Assembly (NCBI RefSeq): GCF_900129885.1
Contig: NZ_FQXE01000020.1
Span: 16,612-80,611 of the forward strand
Origin: Pollutimonas bauzanensis
GTDB taxonomy: Bacteria > Pseudomonadota > Gammaproteobacteria > Burkholderiales > Burkholderiaceae_B
Length of the DNA: 64,000 bases
Direction of reading: 5' to 3'
Shown here: one piece after another, positions 1-8,195 of the stretch
Layout of the letters: every line of letters starts with the position of its first letter
Position numbering within the stretch: position 1 is the stretch's first letter
Program-made: the position numbers and the translations under genes
Notes under the pieces: generated by a model
The model's database searches: none
What the model saw: the letters and a program-made list of their open reading frames with translations, nothing else
What the model was told of the DNA's origin: nothing

Positions 1-200
1 TCTGCGCTTCGTGTCGCCACCTTTCCCTAGGTACGGGGGGAGAACAGCCCCACGCTTCCATGCGTCTGCAAGGCGCCCGCCCGCCGGAACAATACGACGG
101 CGCGCTCGAACGGCAATATCGCTGCATCGAATGCAATACGATATGGCTGCGGCGCACCGACAAATGGGGCATAGACGCCGGGTTCAGGCTGCTGCCCTGA
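1..200 (+). CDS. Small zinc-ribbon-like protein, 3' end (5' end outside window)
   Basis: A frame open from the left edge ends at the TGA at 198-200. The visible 65 residues carry a Cys-x2-Cys pair at the very start and a second pair (CIEC) about 40 residues later, the spacing of a small zinc ribbon. The tail is rich in Trp, Arg and Asp. The protein is cut by the window edge, so neither its true length nor its function can be given. The call rests on the open frame and the two cysteine pairs only. Confidence 0.5.
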   Translation, partial: CASCRHLSLGTGGEQPHASMRLQGARPPEQYDGALERQYRCIECNTIWLRRTDKWGIDAGFRLLP

Positions 201-202
201 AA

Positions 203-273
203 GCCGGCGGCGCGCCTTCCTTGCGCCGCCGGCCAGCCGCCCCGTCTTTCGGGCCGCGCCGCCGGCCAGCCGC
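203..273. repeat. GC-rich hairpin with 18-bp direct repeat after the first gene
   Basis: An 11-bp perfect inverted repeat (203-213 with 223-233, 9-nt loop) begins three bases after the upstream stop codon. Its right arm starts an 18-bp direct repeat, 223-240, that recurs at 256-273. No T-run follows, so it is not a textbook intrinsic terminator. It may still stabilise or end the upstream transcript. The rest of 201-445 holds no gene I can support. Confidence 0.5.
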
Positions 274-445
274 GGCGCGCGCGGCATAAAACATCTCTTG
301 TCTTTATACTTGACACTTAATGTGTTGAACGAAAATTCCAGGCAGCGTATTGTTACGTGGGCCCGGTTTCTTTTTTTGCCTGTGTTTTCATCGAACCGCG
401 GGAAATGCTGCTTGACAGCGCGTTGTAATTTGCCAAGGGCCTATC

Positions 446-1654
446 ATGGATACGATGAAGTCTGAAATAGCCGCCTCCGATTCGCTGGCCGCAAGCGAAA
501 GCGCCAGGGCGGACGCCGGCGCGACGCAAGCCGTCCAGATAGAAACCATCGCGCCAGAGCCGCGGCCGCGCATGGACGCCGGTGGACTGGCGCTTTCGGT
601 GCTGGCCACGATCGCTTTCATCTTCGCCCTGCAATGGGCCCGGGAATTTTTCATTCCCCTGGTCTTCGGCATACTGATAGCCTATACCTTGAACCCCCTG
701 GTCGTATGGCTGGAACGCTGCAGGATTCCCCGCATCGCCGGCACCACCCTGGTGATGCTGGCGCTGTTCGGCTCGGCCAGCATTGTTCTTACCTCGGTCT
801 ACAACGAGGCGCAGTCTATCGTGGATGAACTGCCCATCGCCACCTACAAGTTCAACAACGCCCTGAAACGAGCGGACAACGGCGAGCTGGGCGCGCTGGA
901 CAAGCTGCGCAGCGCCGCCGACGCCTTGAAAAAGGCCGCGAGCCCCACCACCGCCGAGGATGCGCAAGGCGCCGCGGCCGCGCCCAGCGCCGTCAAGCCG
1001 CCGGATTTCAATCTGAACGAATGGCTGTGGGCCGGTTCGCTGAGCGCCGCCGCCTTCGCCGGGAAGCTGACGGTGATCCTCTTCCTGGTGTTCTTCGCCC
1101 TGCTGTCGGGGGATACATTCAAGCGGAAACTGGTGAGGATTACCGGCCCTTCCTTGTCGAAGAAGAAAATCACCGTCCAGATCCTGGACGACATCAACAG
1201 CTCGATACAGCGATATATGCTGATGCTGCTGGTCACGAACACGCTGCTGGGGCTGGTGACCTGGGCCGTGCTGCACTGGATAGGCCTGGACAATCCGGGA
1301 GCCTGGGCGGTCGCGGCGGGACTGCTGCACATCATTCCCTACTTCGGGACGGTGATCGCGGCGGCCACGACCGGCTTTGCCGCTTTCCTCCAGTTCGAAT
1401 CGTTCTCGATGATGATGCTGGTCATTGCCGCCACGCTGGCGATCGCCTCGATCGTAGGCACGCTGGTCACCACATGGATGACCGGCCGCATCGCGAAAAT
1501 GAATGCCACGGCCGTTTTCGTGGCGCTGCTGTTCGGCGGCTGGCTGTGGGGAGTCTGGGGCCTGTTATTGTGCGTTCCCATCGTCGTCGTTGTAAAAGTC
1601 ATTTCAGAACATGTCGAAGGGATGCAATCCCTGGCCGAACTGCTGGGCGAATAG
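446..1654 (+). CDS. AI-2E/PerM-family transporter
   Basis: Polytopic inner-membrane protein of 402 residues, the usual length for the AI-2E (PerM/YdiK/TqsA) family. After a charged N-terminal tail of about 45 residues come two hydrophobic helices with a family-like IPLVFGILIAYTLNPLV stretch. A soluble loop (about residues 110-195) with an Ala/Pro-rich insert follows, then the C-terminal helix group with the HIIPYFG segment near residue 290. Family members export autoinducer-2 or act in ion or pH homeostasis, and the substrate cannot be told here. ATG 446 has AAGG 8-11 nt upstream; ATG 458 is an alternative. A second, divergent family member follows 108 bp downstream. Confidence 0.88.
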   Translation: MDTMKSEIAASDSLAASESARADAGATQAVQIETIAPEPRPRMDAGGLALSVLATIAFIFALQWAREFFIPLVFGILIAYTLNPLVVWLERCRIPRIAGTTLVMLALFGSASIVLTSVYNEAQSIVDELPIATYKFNNALKRADNGELGALDKLRSAADALKKAASPTTAEDAQGAAAAPSAVKPPDFNLNEWLWAGSLSAAAFAGKLTVILFLVFFALLSGDTFKRKLVRITGPSLSKKKITVQILDDINSSIQRYMLMLLVTNTLLGLVTWAVLHWIGLDNPGAWAVAAGLLHIIPYFGTVIAAATTGFAAFLQFESFSMMMLVIAATLAIASIVGTLVTTWMTGRIAKMNATAVFVALLFGGWLWGVWGLLLCVPIVVVVKVISEHVEGMQSLAELLGE

Positions 1655-1762
1655 CGGCCTTTCGCATAGAATTGCCAGACGGCACCCTCAATGGTCGCAC
1701 ACACGAATATGCCGGGCGGCAGTCTATCCGCGCGTCATGCCCCCCGATACCCTGGATGCTGA

Positions 1763-2824
1763 ATGAACAATTCCAATCTCTATTTCCGCACGTTCCTGCT
1801 TTTACTGGCCGCGGTCACCGTGGCATTCATCTGGGTCCTGCTGCCCTTCTACGGCGCGATCTTCTGGGGCGCGATCCTCGCCATCCTGTTCACTCCCCTG
1901 CACAAGCGCCTGCTCGCCAAGATGCGGGGGCGCCCCAACCTGGCCGCGCTCACGACGCTGCTGATCATCATTCTGATCGTCATCATCCCGACCATACTGA
2001 TCACAGGCGCGCTGCTGCAGGAAGGCGCAACCGTCTACAAGCGCATCAGCTCGGGCCAGTTCAATCTGGGGGACTATTTCGAACAAATCGTCAGCGCCAT
2101 GCCGCCGTCGGCGCACGATATTCTCAACCGCTTCGGCGTCGGCGACATTTTCAGCCTGCGCGAAAAGCTCTCGGCCGGCGCCCTGCAAGGCAGCAAATAC
2201 CTGGCGACCCAGGCGGTAAGCGTGGGGCAAAACACCTTCGAATTCCTGATAGGCATGGGCGTCATGCTTTACATACTGTATTTCCTGCTGCGCGACGGCG
2301 CCCACCTGGCGCGCCACAGCAAACAGCTGATACCGCTAAGCGAAGAATACAAGCAGCATTTGTTCCGCAAGTTCGCCACCGTCGTCCGCGCCACCGTCAA
2401 GGGCAATATCGTCGTGGCGATCACCCAAGGCGCCCTGGGCGGCATCATGTTCTGGTTTCTCGGCATCGAAGGCGCCCTGCTGTGGGGCGTGCTGATGGCC
2501 TTCCTGTCCCTGCTGCCGGCGGTCGGCGCCGCCTTGATCTGGCTGCCGGTGGCCATCTACTTCCTGGTCACCGGCGCCATCTGGCAAGGCGTGGTCCTGG
2601 CCCTGTTCGGCGTACTGGTCATCGGCCTGGTCGACAATATCCTGCGCCCCCTGCTGGTCGGCAAAGACACCAAAATTCCGGACTACGTCATCCTGATTTC
2701 CACGCTGGGCGGGCTGTCGGTATTCGGGCTCAACGGCTTTGTCATCGGGCCCTTGTTCGCCGCCCTGTTCATCGCCTGCTGGGACTTGTTCCCCTCGGCG
2801 ATCCGGATGAACCAGGAAGAATGA
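1763..2824 (+). CDS. AI-2E/PerM-family transporter (second copy)
   Basis: 353-residue integral membrane protein of the same family as the preceding gene but clearly divergent, so not a recent duplicate. It starts directly with a hydrophobic helix, has paired helices to about residue 90, a soluble domain of about 80 residues, then helices with the LLPAVGAALIWLPVAIYF and DNILRPLLVG segments typical of the C-terminal half of the family. The substrate is unknown. Together the two genes make a tandem pair, which could mean separate roles or a heteromer; neither is shown by sequence. Confidence 0.88.
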   Translation: MNNSNLYFRTFLLLLAAVTVAFIWVLLPFYGAIFWGAILAILFTPLHKRLLAKMRGRPNLAALTTLLIIILIVIIPTILITGALLQEGATVYKRISSGQFNLGDYFEQIVSAMPPSAHDILNRFGVGDIFSLREKLSAGALQGSKYLATQAVSVGQNTFEFLIGMGVMLYILYFLLRDGAHLARHSKQLIPLSEEYKQHLFRKFATVVRATVKGNIVVAITQGALGGIMFWFLGIEGALLWGVLMAFLSLLPAVGAALIWLPVAIYFLVTGAIWQGVVLALFGVLVIGLVDNILRPLLVGKDTKIPDYVILISTLGGLSVFGLNGFVIGPLFAALFIACWDLFPSAIRMNQEE

Positions 2825-2922
2825 ACATCGGTCGCGGGCGCCTTGCCGGCGCCCCTTCCATGCGGCGCCCCTTCCATGCGGCGCCAAGACAGGCCGCGCT
2901 TGCGCAGCCGCTGCCGGCCTTC

Positions 2923-3297
2923 CTAGCTTCCCAGGAACAATATGGCAATATTCACGGCCAGCGCCACCGTCCACACCAGGGTGCGCACCATGCCGTAGCC
3001 GGCCAGGTATATGCCCAGATAGACCAGGCGCAGCAATATCCAGGCGCCCATCAGGCTGGCAAGCGCAGTGGCGTCGGCCATCTGGTACAAAGCAAACAAC
3101 ACCGCGGCGAAAAAGAAAGGCAAGCCTTCGAACAAGTTGGTCTGCGCCGCATCGGCCCGCGCCCGCCAGCCCTCCTGGCGCGCCAGCCAGGATCGCGGAT
3201 TGTTATTGTCGTAGCCTTTGCCGCCCGCCTTGGACACCGCCGCCGCGACAAAAGGCAGTACGGCCGCAATCAGCATCAGCCATGCAATAGTGTTCAT
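2923..3297 (-). CDS. MAPEG-family membrane protein
   Basis: 124-residue protein with four predicted hydrophobic segments, resembling the bacterial MAPEG group (membrane-associated proteins in eicosanoid and glutathione metabolism). The features that match are an N-terminal helix, a loop containing NPR and the A(R)ADAAQTNLFEGLPFF stretch, and a C-terminal LRLVYLGIYLAG-like helix pair. The start at 3297 was chosen because GGAGGA lies 5-10 nt upstream; the frame stays open further 5' but without such a site. It converges with the second AI-2E gene. The enzymatic role in bacteria is uncertain. Confidence 0.8.
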   Translation of the reverse strand: MNTIAWLMLIAAVLPFVAAAVSKAGGKGYDNNNPRSWLARQEGWRARADAAQTNLFEGLPFFFAAVLFALYQMADATALASLMGAWILLRLVYLGIYLAGYGMVRTLVWTVALAVNIAILFLGS

Positions 3298-3433
3298 ATC
3301 TCCTCCAGATGCTCTCGGTTTACGGACCAGGCACCGCGGCGCCCATGCCTTGCAATATAAGCTGCCGGAAGGGATGCCGCCTAGGGGATTATAGGAAGGC
3401 CCCCGCATCCCCAACAAGCATTGAAAGAATATG

Positions 3434-3439
3434 TATAAT
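3434..3439 (+). promoter_or_regulatory. -10 box for tRNA-Thr
   Basis: A perfect TATAAT lies 54 nt upstream of the mature tRNA 5' end, in an otherwise gene-free stretch. The matching -35 (CCAACA at about 3411-3416, 17-bp spacing) is weak. It is the only consensus -10 in the gap. Confidence 0.45.
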
Positions 3440-3493
3440 AACGGGCTTGGCAGGACACAGGCTCGCAGTATGCGGCCTTTATTTATGCCAAAA

Positions 3494-3569
3494 GCCGATG
3501 TAGCTCAGTTGGTAGAGCAGCTCATTCGTAATGAGAAGGTCGGGGGTTCGACTCCTCTCATCGGCACCA
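3494..3569 (+). tRNA. tRNA-Thr (anticodon CGT)
   Basis: 76-nt cloverleaf. The acceptor stem GCCGATG pairs with CATCGGC and is followed by a discriminator A and an encoded CCA. The D arm contains AGCTCAGTTGGTAGAGC. The anticodon stem CTCAT/ATGAG presents CGT at the loop centre, and the T arm contains GGTTCGA. It reads ACG threonine codons. An intrinsic terminator follows 17 nt downstream, so it is probably a single-gene unit. Confidence 0.96.
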
Positions 3570-3586
3570 ATAGAATCAAGCACTTG

Positions 3587-3613
3587 CGCCAACCTGAAAA
3601 GGTTGGCGTTTTT
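3587..3613 (+). terminator. Rho-independent terminator of tRNA-Thr
   Basis: A perfect 8-bp stem (CGCCAACC with GGTTGGCG) with a TGAAAA loop is followed at once by a run of five T. It is placed directly after the tRNA. Confidence 0.9.
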
Positions 3614-3731
3614 GTTGGGCCAAGGCCCCTGCTTCCGGCCCCGCCCCGATAGCGCCTCCAACGGCATGGGCTTTTCTTGCGCGTTGAGGTTTACCCCTAT
3701 ATACCCGTGGGCGGCTTTCGTGCAAAATTTT

Positions 3732-3753
3732 GTGATCACATATCAGATATCAC
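3732..3753. promoter_or_regulatory. Imperfect dyad upstream of the first catabolic operon
   Basis: GTGAT at 3732-3736 is mirrored by ATCAC at 3749-3753 in the AT-rich leader 36 bp before the first SDR gene. It could be the operator of the GntR regulator encoded within the operon (7494-8195), but half-sites of five bases are weak evidence. Confidence 0.3.
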
Positions 3754-3788
3754 GATAAAACAAAAAGAGACGACGGCAGCAGACTCAT

Positions 3789-4562
3789 ATGACTCACCCA
3801 TTATTCAATATAGAAAACAAAGTCGTAGCCATTACGGGCGCGGGAGGCGGCATTGGCCGCGCGGTGGCAAAGGGATTCGCCGAGTCGGGCGCCCGGCTTG
3901 CGCTCATCGAGAATGCGGAAGCGAATTTCGAGGCGCTGCGCGGAGAGCTGGCCGCCTTGAACGCGCACGCCGCCGGATACTACGTCCTCGATGTCACGGA
4001 TCGCGAGGGATGTTTTTCCTGCGTCAAACAGATAGTCGAAAAATTCGGACAAGTGGATGTCCTCATCAATCTTGCGGGCATCAATCAGCGGATGCGTCCG
4101 GAGCTCTACACAGAAGCCATCTATGACCGGATCGTCGACGTCAATTTGAAGGGCACCTTCCAGATGTGCCAGGCCGTTTATTCCTTCATGAAAGCGAACC
4201 GCTACGGAAAAATAATAAACGTGGGTTCGATCACGGCAATCGCGGCCAATCAACACTTGCCCGTGTACGCCGCGACCAAAGCGGCGATCAACCAACTGAG
4301 CAAATCATTGGCGTGCGCCTGGGCGCCTGAAGGCATCCATGTGAACGTCGTGCATCCGGGCTGGATAGACACCGCTCTTTCCCGCCAGGCGCGTGTCGAC
4401 ATTCCGGGGCATGCCGAGCGTGTCGTGGCAACGACGCCCGCCGGGCGCTGGGGGCTGCCTGAAGATCTCGTGGGCACGATGCTTTTCCTTGCCGCCCCAG
4501 CCTCGGACTTCATTGACGGAGCCAATATCGTTGTAGATGGTGGCGTGACTTCACAACTATAA
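3789..4562 (+). CDS. SDR-family NAD(P)-dependent oxidoreductase
   Basis: 257-residue classical short-chain dehydrogenase. The nucleotide-binding glycine motif TGAGGGIG lies near residues 16-23, followed by the NLAG motif, a Ser near residue 146 (NVGSIT) and the catalytic YAATK (Tyr near 159, Lys near 163). It probably oxidises a secondary alcohol or reduces the matching ketone. It opens a rightward unit: the E1 gene starts 17 bp after it and another SDR follows. The neighbourhood (TPP-dependent 2-oxo acid dehydrogenase, GMC oxidoreductase, solute importer) suggests oxidation of an imported hydroxylated compound. The substrate is not predictable from sequence. Confidence 0.88.
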   Translation: MTHPLFNIENKVVAITGAGGGIGRAVAKGFAESGARLALIENAEANFEALRGELAALNAHAAGYYVLDVTDREGCFSCVKQIVEKFGQVDVLINLAGINQRMRPELYTEAIYDRIVDVNLKGTFQMCQAVYSFMKANRYGKIINVGSITAIAANQHLPVYAATKAAINQLSKSLACAWAPEGIHVNVVHPGWIDTALSRQARVDIPGHAERVVATTPAGRWGLPEDLVGTMLFLAAPASDFIDGANIVVDGGVTSQL

Positions 4563-4579
4563 AACTGAACGGAAGACAG

Positions 4580-6757
4580 ATGAATTTAAGCTCTATCGGC
4601 GCCAGCACGCCAATGGTCAAGTACACGTTCTCGGACGCCGACTGGGAACGGATTTCGCGCGCGGATGCTTTACGCATCACCACCCTGTTCCTGACGGCCC
4701 GGCGCTTCGAAGAAAAAATACTGCAACTCGACAAGCTCAATCTGGTGCACGGCCCCGCGCATTCCAGCATTGGCCAAGAGGGAGGGGCCGCCGGCAGCAT
4801 CGCCGCGCTTCCGATCGACACACTCATCAATGGAACGCACCGCGCGCATCATCAGTGCATCGCCAAGGCAATCAATGCGCTTTATGGCGAAGGGTTCGAC
4901 CCCTTGGCGCATGGCCTCAAACCGGAAATGCGGCGCGAAATCCAGGCTATGCTGCAAGAGATCCTCGGCCTCAAAGGCGGCTGGACGGGAGGCCGGGGCG
5001 GTTCAATGCACTTGCGCAAGGAATCTCTGGGCATTATGGGAACCAACGCCATTGTCGCAGGCGGCCTGCCCATAGCCTGCGGCCATGCCTTTGCAGAGAA
5101 GGCGCGCGGCGGCAAGCGGCTCACGGTCTCCTACTTCGGAGACGGCGCTGTGCACCAGGGCGCCACACACGAGTCCTTGAATCTGGCTGCGCTGTATCGG
5201 CTGCCCATTCTTTTCTTCCTGGAAAACAACGGCTACGCCGTGTCCATGAGCGTGGCACAGTCGACCTTTGAAACGCAGCTGCTGACGCGCCCTTTTGCCC
5301 ACGGCATTCCCTCTATCCATGTTGATGGCGCGAACCCGGTGGCCGTATGGCTGGCCACCAAATGGGCGGAAGAACAAATATCCGCCACGCAAGGCCCGGC
5401 GTTCATTCTGGCCGATGTCTATCGCTACTACCACCAGAGCTCATCCATTCCAGGCAGCGCTTTTGGCTACCGCACGAAAGATGAAGAAGAATCCTGGAAG
5501 GCTCGCGATCCCTGGAAATTCCTTCAGGAATCTCTGCCTGCCCGAGGGCTGCTGACAATGGATGAATTGTCCGCGCTGGACAAAGATATAAGCGCCAGCG
5601 TTCAGGCGGCCGCAGAATCATGCATCGAAGGAAAGGGGTCCTCTTCCCGCATCAAGGCGGATCTTTGGCCCGCGCCAGAGACCGTCGACAGCAATCTCAA
5701 TAGCGACGGAAGCGAACTTCAGGCATTGAACTACAAAGAATTCGAAGACTACGCGCAAGCCGATATGGAGCCGCTGACTTACATTGCGGCGATCTCCAAG
5801 ACCATGGGCAACGCCATGGAAAAGGACGACAGCATATATATTTTTGGTGAAGATGTCGCCAATATGGGGGGCGGCACCGTCGGGGCGACCCGGGGGCTCA
5901 CTGAAAAGTTGAAAGGCCGCATTATCAATACGCCCATTACCGAAAATGGCTTTTGCGGCCTGGCGACTGGCGCCGCGCTTTGCGGTTTGCGTACGGTCGT
6001 GGAGCTGATGTATAGCGACTTCTTCCTGGTGGCGGGCGACCAATTGCTCAACCAGGCGGGGAAGATCCGGCATTTATTCAATGGCACGGCCTCGGTGCCG
6101 CTAGTTCTTCGCGCCCGGGTGCCAGGCCTGGAAGGCTACGGCTCCCAACATTCGATGGACCCCGCCGCGATATTCAGCGCCTTCCCGGGCTGGAGGATCG
6201 TGGCGCCGTCCAATGCTTTTGAATATGTCGGCCTGATGAATTCGGCCCTGGCCTGCAACGATCCCGTACTGGTCATTGAGCCGCAAGAACTGCACACCCG
6301 ATCCACGCCAGTCCCGAAAGACTTGAACTATTTCATCCCTCTCGGGAAAGCAAAGCGGGTCCGGCGTGGCGATGACATCACGCTGCTGGCGACACTGACG
6401 ATGGTCAAGGAATGCTGCGATGTCGCTGATGAAATGAACGCAAGCGCCGACGTTATCGATTTGCGCAGCCTGTCTCCCAGGGACATCGACTATGACCTCA
6501 TAGGCGAATCCGTCCGCAAAACGGGGCGTGTGATCATTGTCGAGCAGACTACCCGGCCGGCCAGCATCGGCGCATTGATCGCCGACGAAATCCAGCGCCG
6601 CTACTTCGACTATCTGGACACTCCTGTGCAACGGGTGACAGGGAAATGGGCGCCACCCGTTGTCTCGAAAGCCCTTGAAGCGGCTGCCCTGGCCAACAAG
6701 GACGACATTCAAAAAAGCATCATCCAGGTGATGCGCGACTGCGGACTGGCGAGGTAG
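4580..6757 (+). CDS. Fused E1 alpha-beta subunit of a TPP-dependent 2-oxo acid / acetoin-type dehydrogenase
   Basis: 725-residue fusion of the two E1 subunits usually made by separate genes. Residues about 30-340 are the alpha half, with the thiamine-diphosphate signature GDGAVHQG near residue 188 and the closing ENNGYA. Residues about 395-725 are the beta half (GEDVA, PITENGFCGLATGAAL, QAGKIRHLFNG, transketolase C-terminal domain). With the E2 encoded at 8196 it should decarboxylate or cleave its substrate and pass the acyl group to lipoate. The homologues include pyruvate, branched-chain oxo acid and acetoin dehydrogenases, and the short E2 plus two SDRs lean towards an acetoin-like substrate (inference). 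No E3 gene is present, so a housekeeping dihydrolipoamide dehydrogenase is assumed. Confidence 0.9.
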   Translation: MNLSSIGASTPMVKYTFSDADWERISRADALRITTLFLTARRFEEKILQLDKLNLVHGPAHSSIGQEGGAAGSIAALPIDTLINGTHRAHHQCIAKAINALYGEGFDPLAHGLKPEMRREIQAMLQEILGLKGGWTGGRGGSMHLRKESLGIMGTNAIVAGGLPIACGHAFAEKARGGKRLTVSYFGDGAVHQGATHESLNLAALYRLPILFFLENNGYAVSMSVAQSTFETQLLTRPFAHGIPSIHVDGANPVAVWLATKWAEEQISATQGPAFILADVYRYYHQSSSIPGSAFGYRTKDEEESWKARDPWKFLQESLPARGLLTMDELSALDKDISASVQAAAESCIEGKGSSSRIKADLWPAPETVDSNLNSDGSELQALNYKEFEDYAQADMEPLTYIAAISKTMGNAMEKDDSIYIFGEDVANMGGGTVGATRGLTEKLKGRIINTPITENGFCGLATGAALCGLRTVVELMYSDFFLVAGDQLLNQAGKIRHLFNGTASVPLVLRARVPGLEGYGSQHSMDPAAIFSAFPGWRIVAPSNAFEYVGLMNSALACNDPVLVIEPQELHTRSTPVPKDLNYFIPLGKAKRVRRGDDITLLATLTMVKECCDVADEMNASADVIDLRSLSPRDIDYDLIGESVRKTGRVIIVEQTTRPASIGALIADEIQRRYFDYLDTPVQRVTGKWAPPVVSKALEAAALANKDDIQKSIIQVMRDCGLAR

Positions 6758-6762
6758 AAACG

Positions 6763-7488
6763 ATGTCGCCCTTTACACTCGAAAACAAGCACATATTGAT
6801 CACGGGAGCCGCAGGCGGCATCGGCCGCGAGCTGGCGCAAATCTGCGCGGAACTGGGCGCGGTGCTCATCCTGGCCGACCGCCAGGCCCCTACCGACCTG
6901 GCTTGCGCGCTGCGGCGGCAAGGCGCGAAAGCGGAAGCCATAGGTTTTGACGCAGGCGACAAAGCCTCTATCGAAGAGGCGATTGCGCGCCTCGGGCGCA
7001 TAGATGTCCTTGTGGCGAACGCGGGCTACTGCCCCTGGGACAGCTGGGACGACGAGAACTGGGAATCCGTGCTAAACGCCGTTATCGATGTGAACCTGGC
7101 TGGCGTCATTTACCTGACGCGCTGTGTTCTGAAGAAAATGATAGCGCAAGGCTCGGGACAAATGGTGCTTGTCACTTCAGTCGCGGCCCGAATGGGCGGG
7201 CTGAAGGCGAGCCCTCATTACGTCGCCGCCAAAGGCGGTGTCACTAGTTTCGTGAAATGGCTTGCACGTGTTGCCGCCCCTCACGATATTCCAGTGAACT
7301 GTGTCGCCCCCGGCGCCACACAGACCGCGATGACGGAAAACCAGGCGATCAGCACGGACGGCATTCCCATGGGCCGCATGGCCCATCCGCGGGAAATCGC
7401 GCTGCCTATCGCCTTTCTTTGTTCGGAAGGCGCAAGCTACATAAGCGGTGCCACACTAGACGTCAATGGTGGCGTCTATATGAACTAG
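6763..7488 (+). CDS. SDR-family NAD(P)-dependent oxidoreductase
   Basis: 241-residue classical SDR with TGAAGGIG at the cofactor site, NAG, the serine of VTSVAA and the YVAAK catalytic pair near residues 153-157. It starts 5 bp after the E1 fusion gene and ends 5 bp before the GntR gene, so it is translationally linked to both. It is distinct from the SDR at 3789, so the pathway has two different alcohol/ketone steps, or one acts on a stereoisomer. Confidence 0.88.
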   Translation: MSPFTLENKHILITGAAGGIGRELAQICAELGAVLILADRQAPTDLACALRRQGAKAEAIGFDAGDKASIEEAIARLGRIDVLVANAGYCPWDSWDDENWESVLNAVIDVNLAGVIYLTRCVLKKMIAQGSGQMVLVTSVAARMGGLKASPHYVAAKGGVTSFVKWLARVAAPHDIPVNCVAPGATQTAMTENQAISTDGIPMGRMAHPREIALPIAFLCSEGASYISGATLDVNGGVYMN

Positions 7489-7493
7489 GCCGG

Positions 7494-8195
7494 ATGCAGA
7501 TGGATCTCACTCTAATAAACGGTTTGCGCAAACAGGCGCGCGTCACGGTTGCCGAACAGGCCTATACGGAAATTCGTCAACTGCTCATGACAGGATCGAT
7601 TTCACCAGGGGAAAAAGTGACCCTGCGCGGATTGGCCAGCGCGCTGAATATCAGCCCCATGCCGGTACGCGACGCAGTCAGCAAACTGGTGGCGGAAGGC
7701 GCGTTGCAAATGCTGCCCAACCGCACCTTGCAGGTGCCCAAGCCAACGCTCCAGGCGTTTCGTGAGATTGTGAAAATCCGCTGTTGCCTGGAAGGCTTTG
7801 CCGCCCTGGAAGCGGCGCAGCACATCAGCGAGGCTGAATTGAATAAGGTCCGGTCAATAGCGGAAGAATATGAATCTTTGGCAAAAAGAGCGCCGTTCGA
7901 TGCCTTCCTGACAATCGAAACCAACCGGCGCCTGCATTTTTCGGTCTACCAGGCCGCGGGCATGCCGCAACTCGTCGGCATGATCGAGAACATATGGCTG
8001 CAAATTTCGCCTTTGTTCTCCCTCAGTATGAATAATCAGAAACGCACCGTCGAAAATTGGGAATCCTTTCGCCATCACCGCGATCTGGTCGCCGCTTTGA
8101 CCGCCGGAAATGGCGAAGGCGCAAGAGAGGCAATCGTTTCGGACATCACAGACGCAGCCAGGTTCATCGAGAAAACAGGCCAGTTGGAAAATTAA
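7494..8195 (+). CDS. GntR-family (FCD-type) transcriptional regulator
   Basis: 233-residue regulator. A winged helix-turn-helix occupies residues about 15-75 (LRGLASALNISPMPVRDAVSKLVAEGAL), followed by an all-helical FCD-type ligand domain with the metal-binding Asp/His positions of that class (NRRLHFSVY, SFRHHRDLV). ATG 7494 is used; ATG 7500 is possible. It sits inside the operon, between the second SDR and E2, with a stop directly abutting the E2 start. That argues for autoregulation of the whole unit in response to a pathway compound. A candidate operator is the dyad at 3732. Confidence 0.88.
   Translation: MQMDLTLINGLRKQARVTVAEQAYTEIRQLLMTGSISPGEKVTLRGLASALNISPMPVRDAVSKLVAEGALQMLPNRTLQVPKPTLQAFREIVKIRCCLEGFAALEAAQHISEAELNKVRSIAEEYESLAKRAPFDAFLTIETNRRLHFSVYQAAGMPQLVGMIENIWLQISPLFSLSMNNQKRTVENWESFRHHRDLVAALTAGNGEGAREAIVSDITDAARFIEKTGQLEN

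Noticed and set aside
11..289. Open frames on both strands over the first 300 bp
   Set aside because: They are Arg/Ala-rich readings of GC-rich hairpin DNA in the wrong frame. The frame with paired cysteines ending at 200 is the credible one.
310..338. Sigma-70 promoter for the first AI-2E gene
   Set aside because: TTGACA at 310-315 is perfect, but no acceptable -10 lies 16-18 bp downstream.
1021..3360. A 779-codon frame running across three genes
   Set aside because: It is an out-of-frame reading of the two AI-2E genes and the antisense of the MAPEG gene, with Arg/Gln-rich composition and no family match.
3494..3788. tRNA-Thr as an island integration site
   Set aside because: No integrase gene and no repeat of the tRNA 3' end were seen downstream. 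The following genes look like ordinary catabolic DNA.
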